Source of the DNA: Helopsaltes ochotensis
Lineage: Eukaryota > Chordata > Aves > Passeriformes > Locustellidae
Reading direction: 5' to 3'
NCBI GenBank assembly: GCA_013400155.1
Contig: VXBM01000140.1
Span: 1,185,425 to 1,249,424, forward strand
Length of the DNA: 64,000 nt
Within the stretch, counting starts at the first letter, position 1. Every line of letters begins with the position of its first letter. Shown here piece after piece: positions 50,021 to 61,222 of this stretch. The notes beneath the pieces were generated by a model that ran no database searches, was not told the origin of the DNA, and was given only the letters and a program-made list of their open reading frames with translations. A program made the translations under genes and the position numbers.

Positions 50021-50300
50021 GCTCACCTTCTCAGCGAGGCCAGCGGAGCTCCCTCTCCCCGGAGCCGGGCTGAGGTCTCGCTGCTGCCGGGGTGTCCAGA
50101 GGCGGTGGGATGCACGGCTGGGGACAGGGACGGGGGCTGAGAGGAGAGCGCTGCCCCAGAAGCAGCCACCTGCCCCCGACCGTCCAGGGGCCGGGAGCTC
50201 CTGCACACCCTCCTTGCACGGCTCACTTCTGCGCTCCTTCCCCGCTGTCCTCACCAGACCGGCTTTGACTTTTCCCAGCACCGCTCCTCTGGGTTATTTC
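49921..50300 (-). promoter_or_regulatory. CBY2: Small CpG island, probable CBY2 promoter and first exon
   Basis: About 380 bases with roughly two dozen CpGs by eye and high GC, against a CpG-poor background everywhere else except the SIAH3 exon. It lies 2.5 kb upstream of the CBY2 coding exon and contains a consensus donor for the same strand at 50027/50026. Because CpG islands in birds usually mark transcription starts, I infer the CBY2 promoter. A bidirectional start for an upstream gene cannot be excluded. Confidence 0.65.
50018..50030 (-). other. CBY2: Splice donor, probable end of CBY2 exon 1
   Basis: Minus-strand sequence GAGAAG|GTGAGCG matches the donor consensus closely. The exon would end at 50027 and the intron begin at 50026. 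The upstream exon boundary (transcription start) is not determinable, and I see no reason to call it coding. Confidence 0.6.
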
Positions 50301-51778
50301 TCATGGAAATGACCTTTCTGCTAGCTCGGCTCCCATGCCCTTTCCTGAACCCAGACTTCCCGATCTCCCTTTGATGCTCATAGCTGAGAAGAGTTTGGAA
50401 GGATTCTTTCTCCATCACATCCTCTTAAAACAAATTTTGCTTTTATTCTGAACTTTCAAATTCTGTTTGTTGCTGAACTGATACTGATACGTTTAAAAAT
50501 CACTTCCTTGTATGTGCTGTGAGGGTTTAAGATATTTTCTGAGGACAACATGAAGTTCTTCTTTGACTATAAGTTTAAAAACAGACTATAGCTGAACCCT
50601 GTTAAGAAGAAAATGGAATATATAAGGCATTCACACATTGCAGGTTTAGATATTATTTGCAGCAGCCATTTCCACTTCCACATTTCTAATGAAGTCTTTC
50701 TTATTTGCTACATCTTTCAGAAGCAGATTTTTTTTTTCTAATCAGGCTTCTTGAATAATAAATACAGCATTTAATTTCTTTTCCAGTGAAAATTACCAAG
50801 TTGACATCAGCCTCAAGGTGACTGCTATTGCTTTAGGAACTTGGAGGTACAGTTCAGCTTTGGTGCTACGTGAAAATTATAAACTCAGGTATAAAATCCT
50901 TCTCTGTAATTGCTCCCTTGCTTATGTTTAATCTTAGACAACAAAAAGACATCACAGGTTACTATGGCAACTCCCCAGGGAGCATCCTTCTTTATTTGAG
51001 CTCCAGGATCCTCTACAGGAAAACAGAAAAATGCCCTCAAATGAGAAAAGATTTTATCATGGGCTGCTTGTGCTTGGCCTGCCATCAGATGGGAATTTAA
51101 GGGTGCTACCCGGTGCAGACCTTTTTTAGGAGAGGTGACTGAAATGTCCAATCTGAACTTCTGCAGAACTGGGGCTGTGGACACTGAAAGTGACCTTTAA
51201 TGAACATTTTAAGGTCTAAAAACTGACTAGAAACTGAATTAACAGAAGTGCAGCACAGGACTGATCAGCAGGCAAAGCCTGCTCTAATCCAGAACCATGG
51301 AGAACTAACCTGGTAGGGAGTGTACCTTTGTTTTTCTTATTCAGTGTTTTTCTTAAAGTTTTGTAAAGTTCTTCTGCCAAGTCATTTTTTTGCTGAAAAT
51401 TATGAATTCAAATCCAATACATTTAGATCAAATTTAGTGAGTATCATCAGATGTGTTTACGCACACATCAGAATTGGAAATGCTGCAAGAGCTCACAGCA
51501 GAATTTTTAATAGCAGCTACACTGATTTCTGAGCTGGACTCTCAAAAGGACTGAGGTGTCATTCACAAGATTACAAAGGCAGAAATAATGCTGAGTGTGT
51601 TCCACTCCCTGCCAAGAGACAAGTAACCCCTGCTCTCTAAGAAGGGTTTGAACTAACTTGTCAGCTGAGTGTTTTGTCCATGGCTACATACCACTCAATT
51701 TCTCAAAAATGTTTCACTATGCAAAGAATTAAATATTAATTGGAACCAAAGCCTTTTTCCCCCTCCTATCTGCATACT
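50301..51778. other. Intergenic, no gene seen
   Basis: About 1.5 kb upstream of the CpG island. A 99-codon minus frame (51184-50885) has no recognisable features. Confidence 0.5.
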
Positions 51779-52800
51779 TTATACCAGGCTGCTCAGCTGA
51801 CTTTGCTGTCCTTCTTCCTGGAGATTGTCTGGTTCTAGAAAGGATCCAGCAGGAAGGGGTTTGTGATCCCAGACACACTCATATAATAATCTCCATGCTC
51901 CATGCTGAGGTGCAAGAGATCCCCATCCTGTGATGGGTTGAAAGCCAGGGGGAAGAACAAGGTATGAACTGCTGCCATGAAAATTTTGCAAGAAGGACCC
52001 TGAAGACCCACTATCAACCTCCTTTCTATTAGACAGTGGCATGTACCTGCAGTAAATGGCATCCCTTTCCATCTTCTGCTTTTGGGATAGAAGATCTAGT
52101 AAAGTGCCTGAAGTCAAAATTATCTCTATGGGGTTTTTTTTAGTAAAAAACATTCTATATCCCCAAATCTTTATTTGATAAACCCAAAAGTGTCTGCTGC
52201 CACTTTCTACCATGCCAAACACATCTGTGCTGTTGAAATGCCAGCCTCTGTTCATGTCAGTGTGTGCTGGTCTCACCAGACACTCATCCACTGTTTTCCA
52301 GGACATTAGCCTGGATGTGAATCTCACCTAGTCACTAAAAAGACTTTTGCATATCTGAGTGCTCTTGAATCATCTCCTGACCCAAATAACTGGGTAAATG
52401 ATGTTTTCTTGGTTTCTGAGGCAGTGAAGTGTCTGGAGGGAGAGGTGGTGATATCTCAGCAGTCTATTCTGCCAGGGAAGAGACGGTCAGCAGCGTGAAA
52501 ATCAGAAATTAAAAACTCCAGATCAGATTTTTTTTTCAGGCAGATAAACGGCTCAAGTGATACACCTATGTCATCACCTATTTGGACTAACTGTCCTTCC
52601 AGGGACACTATCACAGTGCTGCTGCCAGTGTGCCTCAGTGTAACCCTCACAACATACAATGTCGTGCAAATCGCCATCCCTGCATTCTCCTGTCAGCACT
52701 GGGTCAGCTGAGAGCTGAAATGGAAGGTGGAAATATCGACTTTCATACCTTCCCTCTGATCCTAATTTTATCTTAGACATTGGGTAAGTCATCATTTCCT
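51779..52800 (-). other. Unassigned cluster of minus-strand open frames
   Basis: A 182-codon stop-free stretch (52327-51779) is preceded by a second cluster of open frames (52795-52574 and 52677-52456) in two phases. I recognise no family. Near 52723 the minus strand has a good acceptor (ccaccttccatttcag), near 52327 a pyrimidine tract ending TAG, and near 52586 a donor-like AG|GTGATG. In the exon-like stretch the wording includes SADPVLTGECRDGDLHD; near the end an overlapping frame reads DGDLLHLSMEHGDYYMSVSG. This could be a decayed or lineage-specific gene, or chance. Splicing the pieces in a single phase runs into stops, which argues for decay or against a gene. Confidence 0.2.
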
Positions 52801-54224
52801 CAGGTTCTCAATGAGTCTGGAATGCTGACTTCCTGATGCAAACTGTCCAGAGAATTTAGTTCTTCCTTGTGAAGTGTCTTGAACATGAAAGCAAGACAGC
52901 AAAGAAGCCCTACACACCACTCTTATTTATGCCCCTGATTGTAATATACACATGGTTTACAGGGTGAAGCAAAATACTTTGCTACTGCTAGTAAGTGACA
53001 TCTTACAGACATATCAGGCTTTGTGTTGTTCCACATTCTCACTTTGCTTGCTTTGTGCTTTAGCTATGAATATTTTTTAAAAAATCATCAAAACCCATAT
53101 GCAGTGTCTCTTGGTCAACTCTAAGCCGTTTCCTGTCAATGCTGTTCCTGTGTGTCGTGCCTCTGTGAGCCTTGCCAACAAAAACCAGCCCAGTTACCGT
53201 GTCACTCTCCTAGTTTTGTCTGAACAGATCAAAATTTTCAGAGCGCTTTGTGCTGCTGAAACAGACCGTGGTTCACTGTTCAGTCAATACAAGAAGAAAC
53301 TATCACTGGTACACTTGTCTCTGTTCTGAGGGCACAGGGGCAGAGCTGACATTGCCCCTGGAGGAGCTCTCTGGCCTTTCTGTACATAGGAACAATTTGG
53401 AAGGGTACAGTCACCTCAGTGTGCTATGTGTCAGCATGGGGTATCCCACATGGCCTCCCTGGGACACCCTGAGAGGCAGGCCTGCCAGCAGGCTGTGCTA
53501 AACATGCTTTCCCTGATCTCTGATATCCACAAACCCCAAAGAGCAATAGGCACTACTGTGTAGGAAACAGACTTGAGCCCCCTTGACTTGTCAGCCAGGT
53601 GATGCTTCAGCCCTCACCAGTGCTCTGATTAGGTCACTGCTGACTGCACTTGAGCTCTGAGGTCCTGCAAACAGGTGCAATGTTTGGGAGTTGGGGGCCT
53701 TTCGGCTCATCCTGAGCACAGAGCAGCTCTTCCAATGTGACAAGTCTCTCTGGGTGAGAGGAAAAGTCAGTGGCTCCATTCCTGATTGACAGGGAGAAAA
53801 TTAAGGGTTCAGGCTTATTAAACAATCTCTAATAGTGATTTATGGGGTCCTGTACATTTTAATCTAACAAAAAACATCTTAAATCATCTAATTAGCTAAG
53901 TGTGTAATCCTGTATATTAATTGTCTATTAGCCACTTCTTAATTATAATGGAATGCTTATCAAATAACATGTGATGGCCACGTAGCACCAATTTAAGTCA
54001 TTATCAGACTAGCTCCTACTTTAATAAGGATCAGTTTAACTGGAGTCTAACCATTTCATTTTATTTTAAAAGCTCTACGAAAGACGAAGCAATCACCTTA
54101 AAAAAATAGTATTCCATTAGGACTTTCTAGATCCTTTGCTGTAAACAACTCTACATGAAGAATCACAAAACCAACTTAAAACATCCAAGGAACTATCAAG
54201 GAACCTGGAAACCCAGATCTTGTG
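52801..54224. other. Non-coding, part strongly AT-rich
   Basis: No coding sequence recognised. The interval 53820-54100 is rich in TAAT/ATTA cores, including a perfect palindrome CTAATTAG at 53888-53895. Confidence 0.5.
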
Positions 54225-55445
54225 TTTAAGTTTGTCCTGGAGCTCCTTGTTCAAGGAAACAGGTCTTCCAGCATTTTTGCTTGACTTCCTCTTTGTTGGC
54301 ATGCATCAATCTTGAGCTTGGAAGAGGTGATCCCTGATTATTAACCAGCTTTTCTGGGCCCACCATCCTTCCAGGGTATTCTACCAAGCAGATCCCTGAA
54401 GAGCTCAAAGTCTGCTTTCCCAAAGTCCAGAAGAGTTTGTTGTGTACTCTCTTCAATGTCCTAAGTGTTCTAACTCCATAATTTTGTAGTCACTTAAGCC
54501 AAGGCTGCCCTGAGCTTCGCATTCGTCATCAGATACTCTTGTTGGTGAAAACAAGATCCAACATTAGCACCTCTCCTCATTGGTTCCTCTATTACTTGGA
54601 GAAGGAGCTTATCATCAGCACATTCCAGGAATGTCCTGGATGGTTTATGTCCTGTTGTGTTGTTCCCCCAGGGTTGTTGAAGTTCCCTATAAGGACCAGG
54701 GCCTGTGAACATAAGATCACTGCTACCTGTCTACAGAGGAACTAATCCACTTCCTGGTCAGGCAGCCCATAGCAGACCCCTACTATAATGTCACTTGTCT
54801 CTGCTCTCCCTTTAATCCAGACCCATAAACTCCAAGGTGGCACCTAATCCATCCCCAGGCAGAGCTCCATGCACTCCTGCTGGTCATTGACATGAACGGA
54901 GACACTTCCTCCTCATCTCCACACCCTGTCCTTCCTAAAGAGCCTATATCCCTTCATTCCAACTCACCAGTCACAGAACCCACCCATCACAGCCCTGCAG
55001 GCATGAACAATTTCTAACAATTCTCTAATTCCTCCAGTTTATTCCCCATTCTGCTTGCATTCGATAGAGACATTTAAGCTGGACCCCCCATTAAGCTGAC
55101 TTACTGTCTGGAGTGGCTGGAATCACACTGTGCTGCTCTTCAGGTGCTCTGCCACTGACCTGCTGGCCTCTCCAGCTCTGAGCATCTCTGGCTGGCCCTG
55201 GCATCACACTGGTAGGAGTGGGATGGATTGAGGTTTCCCTCCCCTAGCAACGTCAGTTTAAAGCCCTCTCCACCAGCCTGGCAAGTCTATGGGCAAAGAC
55301 ACTCTTCCCCTTCTCTGGCAGATGAACTCCATCAGCTCTCAGGAAATCAGGTTTCTCAAGGAGAGTCCCATGATTTAAGTAGCTGAACCTCTGGTCGTGG
55401 CACCAGTGCTGCAACCATCCCAACCTGCTTCCCCCCTCTGCCCTT
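54225..55445 (-). mobile_element. CR1 LINE 5' fragment (ORF1 esterase end and ORF2 endonuclease)
   Basis: On the minus strand, 55440-55250 translates to the end of the CR1 ORF1 SGNH/GDSL-type esterase, with FSYLNHGTLLEKP followed by ADGVHLPEKGKSVFAHRLARLV. The D and H of the DGVH motif (bases 55333-55322) correspond to the catalytic Asp-x-x-His of that fold. Downstream, 54850-54490 gives endonuclease wording (LWVWIKGRAETSDIIVGVCY, NTTGHKPSRTFLECADD, LLQVIEEPMRRGA) in broken frames. It stops at about 54225, before the RT, with no CR1 3' end. Multiple frameshifts mark it as dead. Confidence 0.85.
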
Positions 55446-58400
55446 TCTGATTACTCATGTGTCATCTTCCAAGAAACTTTGAAATAGCTTACTGGGAGTT
55501 GTACCCATGTTCTAATGGGCAAACACTGCTCAGTACATCTCTCTCAGTCCTTACAGGCGTGCAAGATTTGTTCTGCCATTTTTTTTATCACTAGATCTGC
55601 AGGAGTAGACTTCTAACAAGGCACAGACGCATCTGGTAATCTTATTAAAAATCAGATTTGGCTTTCAGAATGAGTCTTTACCTAGTGAGTGTCTCAAATG
55701 GTAGCGCTTTCACCTGGTTTTTGCAAAGAGCTCTGCACTCAGCTCCCAGGACTATCCTTCTGCAGCATTTCTGCCTTTTACAATGGCACACAGATTTTTA
55801 CTGGAGCTGATGGGCTTGTGCAAAGCAAGCATCTTATGAAAGATATAAATATCTTAAAGGATGTCTGAAGCTTAGTGCTAGACACTGTAATTTTGCCAAA
55901 CTAGAAATGCAAAAAGCACATTAAAAAAAGAGGTAATCTAGGCTCATAACTAAGCTTAAATGTGGAGTCGTACCGAAACGAGATCATTTCAAGCTCTGTG
56001 GAGCACTGGTTTACCTTTTCTAGCACATATCATGCTTTGATGGGCCATGGCACACTTTGCTTAGAGGAACACAATTTTAACATCTACTCATCCCAGGGTT
56101 TAAATTGGTGCCACAGTACTCTTTTAATGGTGTGCCAGAAGAAGAGAGGTTTCAGCAATGAAATAAGAGAATAAACAGTTAGAACCCAGGTACTATTGTT
56201 AAGCACACTTAGGAACAATTAAACAGGCAATTTTAGAAATGTTATGTAACTCCTAGGAATGATTTTATGCCAGAAAAGCAGCCCCTTTTACCCATTTCCT
56301 TCAACTTTAAACCTGCAAAGTCTATCCTGAGGTGAATGGAGGTTACAAAATTACCTGGTTTTCCAAAATTGCCTGCAAACCTCTGTGCAAATTTAGGGCC
56401 ACTGTCTGTCCAAGTGCTCTGAGGTGGCACTCGAAAAGTAGCTGGAACCAGAACATACATCCACCCAGAGAAATGCAATGAGAAAGAAATAAGTTAACCT
56501 GTCTCCATACGTGTCCAGAGGATATCATTAACATTAATGTAGTCATAAAGCAGCACCTGCTGGCTCAATGCAGCACATCTTTGCCTACTACCAATTAACT
56601 CTTCAAAAAATAATAGAGAACAGTTTTTGCCCTTCTGCCCCAAGCACAATGACTTGTTTCCTGTTAAGCATTATTAATTATACTGTCCCTGCTGCTTTGT
56701 CTCACTGAAATGAACAGTCCCATTAGTGACATAAGCTTCATAGCAAGGTGTATCTCAGCAGGAACAAGTGCAGAGTTATTGGGCTTTAAAAGTGTTACAC
56801 TGCTTTTTATTACTATTGTTGTTCCTTACTTGTTATAGAGCTTTCACTCTTAACCATCCAGAAGGAAGAAACCCCACACATCTCAGTCAAAGCACAGATC
56901 CCACCAAGGTAAGGGCATGAATTCCATGAAGATGTTCATATTACAATAATGGCAGTGATTCAATGAGCAAAGTCCAAGGAAAAAGCTTAGGTGTGTCAAG
57001 TTGTGTGAGGAGATGAGCAGAGACGCTCCCCCAAAAATGCTGCAACCACGCTCTGCGTTGTTAAATGTGAACTGCAGTCAGACTGCTGATGGGAAGAGCC
57101 AAGGCGAAGGTGACCCTTCCTCTGCGGTCAGGTGTAAGGCGCTGTGACGGTGCCACTGTACATCAGCTGGGGCTACCAACTTTCACAGGCCCTTGGCTCT
57201 CCTCCAGGGTCCTTTTAGGACCAGCTCTTCCCCAGCACCCTCAAGCAGTGCAGGCACCCCTTGTGCAAGGTTTCTGATATGATGTCCAGTGAGGTCACTT
57301 ACATATACATAAGCTTTGATTTACAGTGTGAAGGTCACTGTCTCTTCTGCAGGGTGTCTCTTACAGCCTATTTCATGTCCTGTGGCTGAGCTGCCAGCCC
57401 TGTCTGAGCATTCCTGGTCTGAGCAGAGTTTACTGTGCAAGAGGCAAAGCTAAGCTTGTTCTGCTTAGGGAAAGGACGGATCTTCCCTTTCCGCCTGTGT
57501 GCAGGGATGAGGTGACAGATATATGCAATGCCCATTAAAATATTTTGCATGGTATTTAACCAGAGCATTTTGGCAGAAACCATAATCCATCTGAGCTGTC
57601 TGTACAACATAAACATACAGTATATGGCAGCCAGCCCATTAACTGGAGTGCTGTTTTGCATAACACAAACACTGATGTTACACATCGTGCTTGTGTTACC
57701 CTTCCTATCTTACCAAAGTCACTTTCTGCATAGACAGGATGTCAGGAATATGATTTACTGGTTTTGCTTGTCAGTGCATTACAGGTGATCACAGACCAGG
57801 TGTCATTGCTGAATGGATAAACACCAAGGACACTGGTTCCTGTATTTATAATAGTGCAACTAGTTTCTGTCTAAAGCCAAGTAGCCATTAGTAGCTTGTA
57901 GAAAGCTGCACCACTGATCCTCTAAAAGCGTGCCTGATTGCATGTTTATTCACAAGTTTGAACAGAAAAGTGCAGTTGTTCTGGCAGCTGAATCTCTGTC
58001 AGCCCTCCTTTTATGAGACAGCCAAGTCTTTCCAGAGCCATGAAATGCTTTATATTATTTGCTGCTGGGATTGTCACATCTTCAGTATCTAACAAGGTAC
58101 CTGGAGACCAGCCTTCTATTTCTAGCAAAGATTTCTACCTGACACTAATAAGAAGACAGCATCTCAACACCACCTTTTTGAGGCAGAAAGGGGCACTCGA
58201 GTGACCTGGGAAGCCTCATCTGAAATGACTAAACCAAATCCTGCCATCATCTTACAGAAAAGGTACATGCCATCAGCCTGTATCGCCCTCACCTTCCACC
58301 TCAATGCTGAGTAATTTCTCCCAAGTCTCATCCCAAGAATTACTGAATGACAGAAAAAAGATATTTCTGTGACTCACAGGCCAGTTTTTGCAGTGCATCT

Positions 58401-61103
58401 TTATCTGCTTTGCCTGATTGATCAAAGATACCATTATCTGCTCTACTCTGCAATCTCATTGACTAGGTTCAGCCTTGCTAACTTCTAGCCTTCAACGATC
58501 ATAAAGCTTGCTAAAAATAAAGTTAAAAAAAAAAAAAAGAAAGAGGCTTTCTCTATTTGACTGCATTCTGGATCTTTCTAGAGGTCAAATTTACTTCCCC
58601 GTCCTCAGAGAAGTTACTTTCTTTCTGATGACAGTGGATAATCTCTTGCAAATAATGAGACATCTGCCTAATTATTTGTCTTTTTTTTTTCCTTCTCTTT
58701 GCATCAGCTCCAACCCACCAAACACAGAGCCCTTAGAAACCATAGCCAGCCATCTCCATTTACATCTACACATATCCCCCATATTTCCTCCTTTGGGGAA
58801 ACCCCAGGCAGTACTGTTTAAAGGCAAAAATTCAGATGCAATAAACACACTTGAGCAAAGGAGATCAGAAATTGCTTGCCTCATTGCTGAAACCCATCAT
58901 CCTTGAAGCACAGCTGCCATCAGTGCAGAGCTGCCATCAATGCACAGCCATACCTGAGTGATGGCAAGGGCTGAGCTGCAGATCTCCTGGGTGGCCTGCT
59001 AAAGAAACTGCTTATGAGATTTTAGGTGAATGGTAATGTCAGGTGAAACTATTATCGTTCTGTGGAATGCCTGTGTTCTTCATGAGGAAAACACAGAACC
59101 AGAAGCACAGGCACTCACAGAAATCTGAAGCAACATTCCTTCTGTATTATGCATATGAAACATCAATACCTGAGAAGTGACATCCCACAACCTTTTTTTT
59201 CCCCAAACAAGAGAATCACTGCAAAACTTCCTAAGTAAAGAAAAGCAGATGTGGTTAGCAAAAGAACTAAAATATGGTTGGAACAAGAAGTTTAGTAAAA
59301 AGAGAGCTCTTTTAAATGCCTTATCATTTGCAAGTACATTTAATATAAATGATAGAGACAGCAGTTCTTCCTTATACTGTGCTGTGTCTGAGAAATCAGG
59401 GGTACAAGTTCACACACATGTCACTGTGCAAAGTCCTCGTAGTAATCATTTTCATGGGGAAAAATAAGCACTTGAAGGATCATATATTTTATGTCATGAA
59501 TTCCGTTAATGCACACATCAATCAGATTGTCAAAGCTGTTTACAGCTCATGACTGGATATTTCCAGCTTTTGACATATTATATCAAAGAGAACCAGAATC
59601 CTTGAAACATAATTTTAAAGCGCTCTCTCTCTCTCTCTTTGCTCACAGATTTCTTCCCATATTCAATTTTTCTGGTAAAGTCTTTATATAATTTTCAGCT
59701 GCTTCAGAATTCCACAGTCACCAGCTCGTTAGCAACATCAAGATCACATTATTTGTCTTCTGAAAGCCAGCCCCGGGTTTCCCCCAAAACTTACAAGGAC
59801 TAAGATTCACAGTATTTAGGTAGGTTCAACTATCACATCCTTCTAAATTAAGTTGCCCTGGTATTCCTTCATGCATTTGCACATCACCATCTAGTTTCTT
59901 CCATGAAATTTCAAAAATGTACTGTCATTCTTTTTTCTCCGTGTTCGTCTTTTTTTTTTTTTTTTTTTTACTTTTTACTTACTGACTTTATGTCTGGGTG
60001 TTGATTACGAGCTGTGTCTCCTCTGGGGTTTGTTCAAGGTTTAGAACTAGTCTAAGATACATTAGTCTCAAAAGAGGGTGCGAGAAGAAAGAAGGGTTGG
60101 AGGATCTATATTTTTTCTTGTGCAAAAGTAGAACCCTGGAATCAGAAATGACCCTTTCTTCTGTATTTTTCCCCCAGATGAAAATCATGAAGAAATACCA
60201 AGTTTTCTCTCCGTGTATACCACATGTAAGAAAACAGGGATATGGAGTCCAGTATTTCAGGCCATGAAGACACAACACTCACGAACCAGCACAGAAAATT
60301 TGTAGCAATGTGCGCTGGAAAGATAAAAGCTCAGATGTGCTTTACACCAAATGAGATCAGCTCCACCTGATGGACTGTCTTTAAGAGACAGACACTGGAC
60401 TTGACAACCAGCCCATGAAAAAAGGTGTGATTTATTCAAAGGACCAAATATCTCACAAATATGGGCAGGGGAAGGGATAAAAGTGCAGGAGGGGAGAGAG
60501 GTCAGAAACAGTCCAAAACTTGTGCAGGCAACAGCAGCATAAAAACAACCAAACAGTACTACTCCAAGAACTTGGTCATAAAATTTAATGGCTTGTTAGC
60601 TATACAAAGCCTTCAGCAACACATTAAGAAGTGCCTGTTTTCCCTCACTTCACATCTTTACTGTTGAATGCTTTCTTTTCTCTCTGTCTCTCTCTCCATT
60701 TTAATCTAAACAATATATCTGGTTTGAGTGTGACTATAAAGCAGACTCTTAGCAGAGACAGAGGTGTGTGCCAACTGGAAATGGCTCCGCTCCCATCCTT
60801 TCCCAAGGTCGTTCCCCACCAGCCACACCTGAGGACAACAAGCCTGCAGTGCAGTGATCAGCCAAGAATGTGCTCCAAGGGTAGAAAAAAGTCAGCATTC
60901 CCCAGTAGCTTGCTGGGTCGTGCTTGCATACAGCTGGATTTCAAGTCTTTGCGGTGTTGTCAAACATTGTTTTCCTCCAAGACATTTATTAAATGTTAGA
61001 TTATAGAGTGTCCTGTTAGGTTTGCATGAAGAACATTGTGAGACTGACAGACTGGTGGGATAAAGACGTCAGGAAAACCTTCAAAATTTACTTTTGGCAA
61101 AAG
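55446..61103. other. Non-coding, no gene seen
   Basis: About 5.7 kb. Simple features are an A run near 58526, a (CT)n of about 16 bases near 59623-59638, and a T run near 59951-59969. Open frames are short and unassignable. Confidence 0.5.
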
Positions 61104-61132
61104 AAAAAAAAAAAAAAAAAAAAAAAAAAAAN

Positions 61133-61220
<88 letters not shown>
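61104..61220 (+). repeat. 117-base poly(A) tract with one N
   Basis: Continuous A from 61104 to 61220 except an N at 61132. No AATAAA-bearing retrocopy is visible upstream. Lys- and Phe-repeat frames here are artefacts. Confidence 0.95.

Positions 61221-61222
<2 letters not shown>

Noticed and set aside
49805..50281. 158-codon minus-strand frame through the CpG island
   Set aside because: Openness is explained by high GC; the splice donor at 50027 cuts through it and the wording matches no protein.
58911..58948. Imperfect duplication of a gagctgccatca unit
   Set aside because: Two imperfect copies in non-coding DNA, with no further structure.
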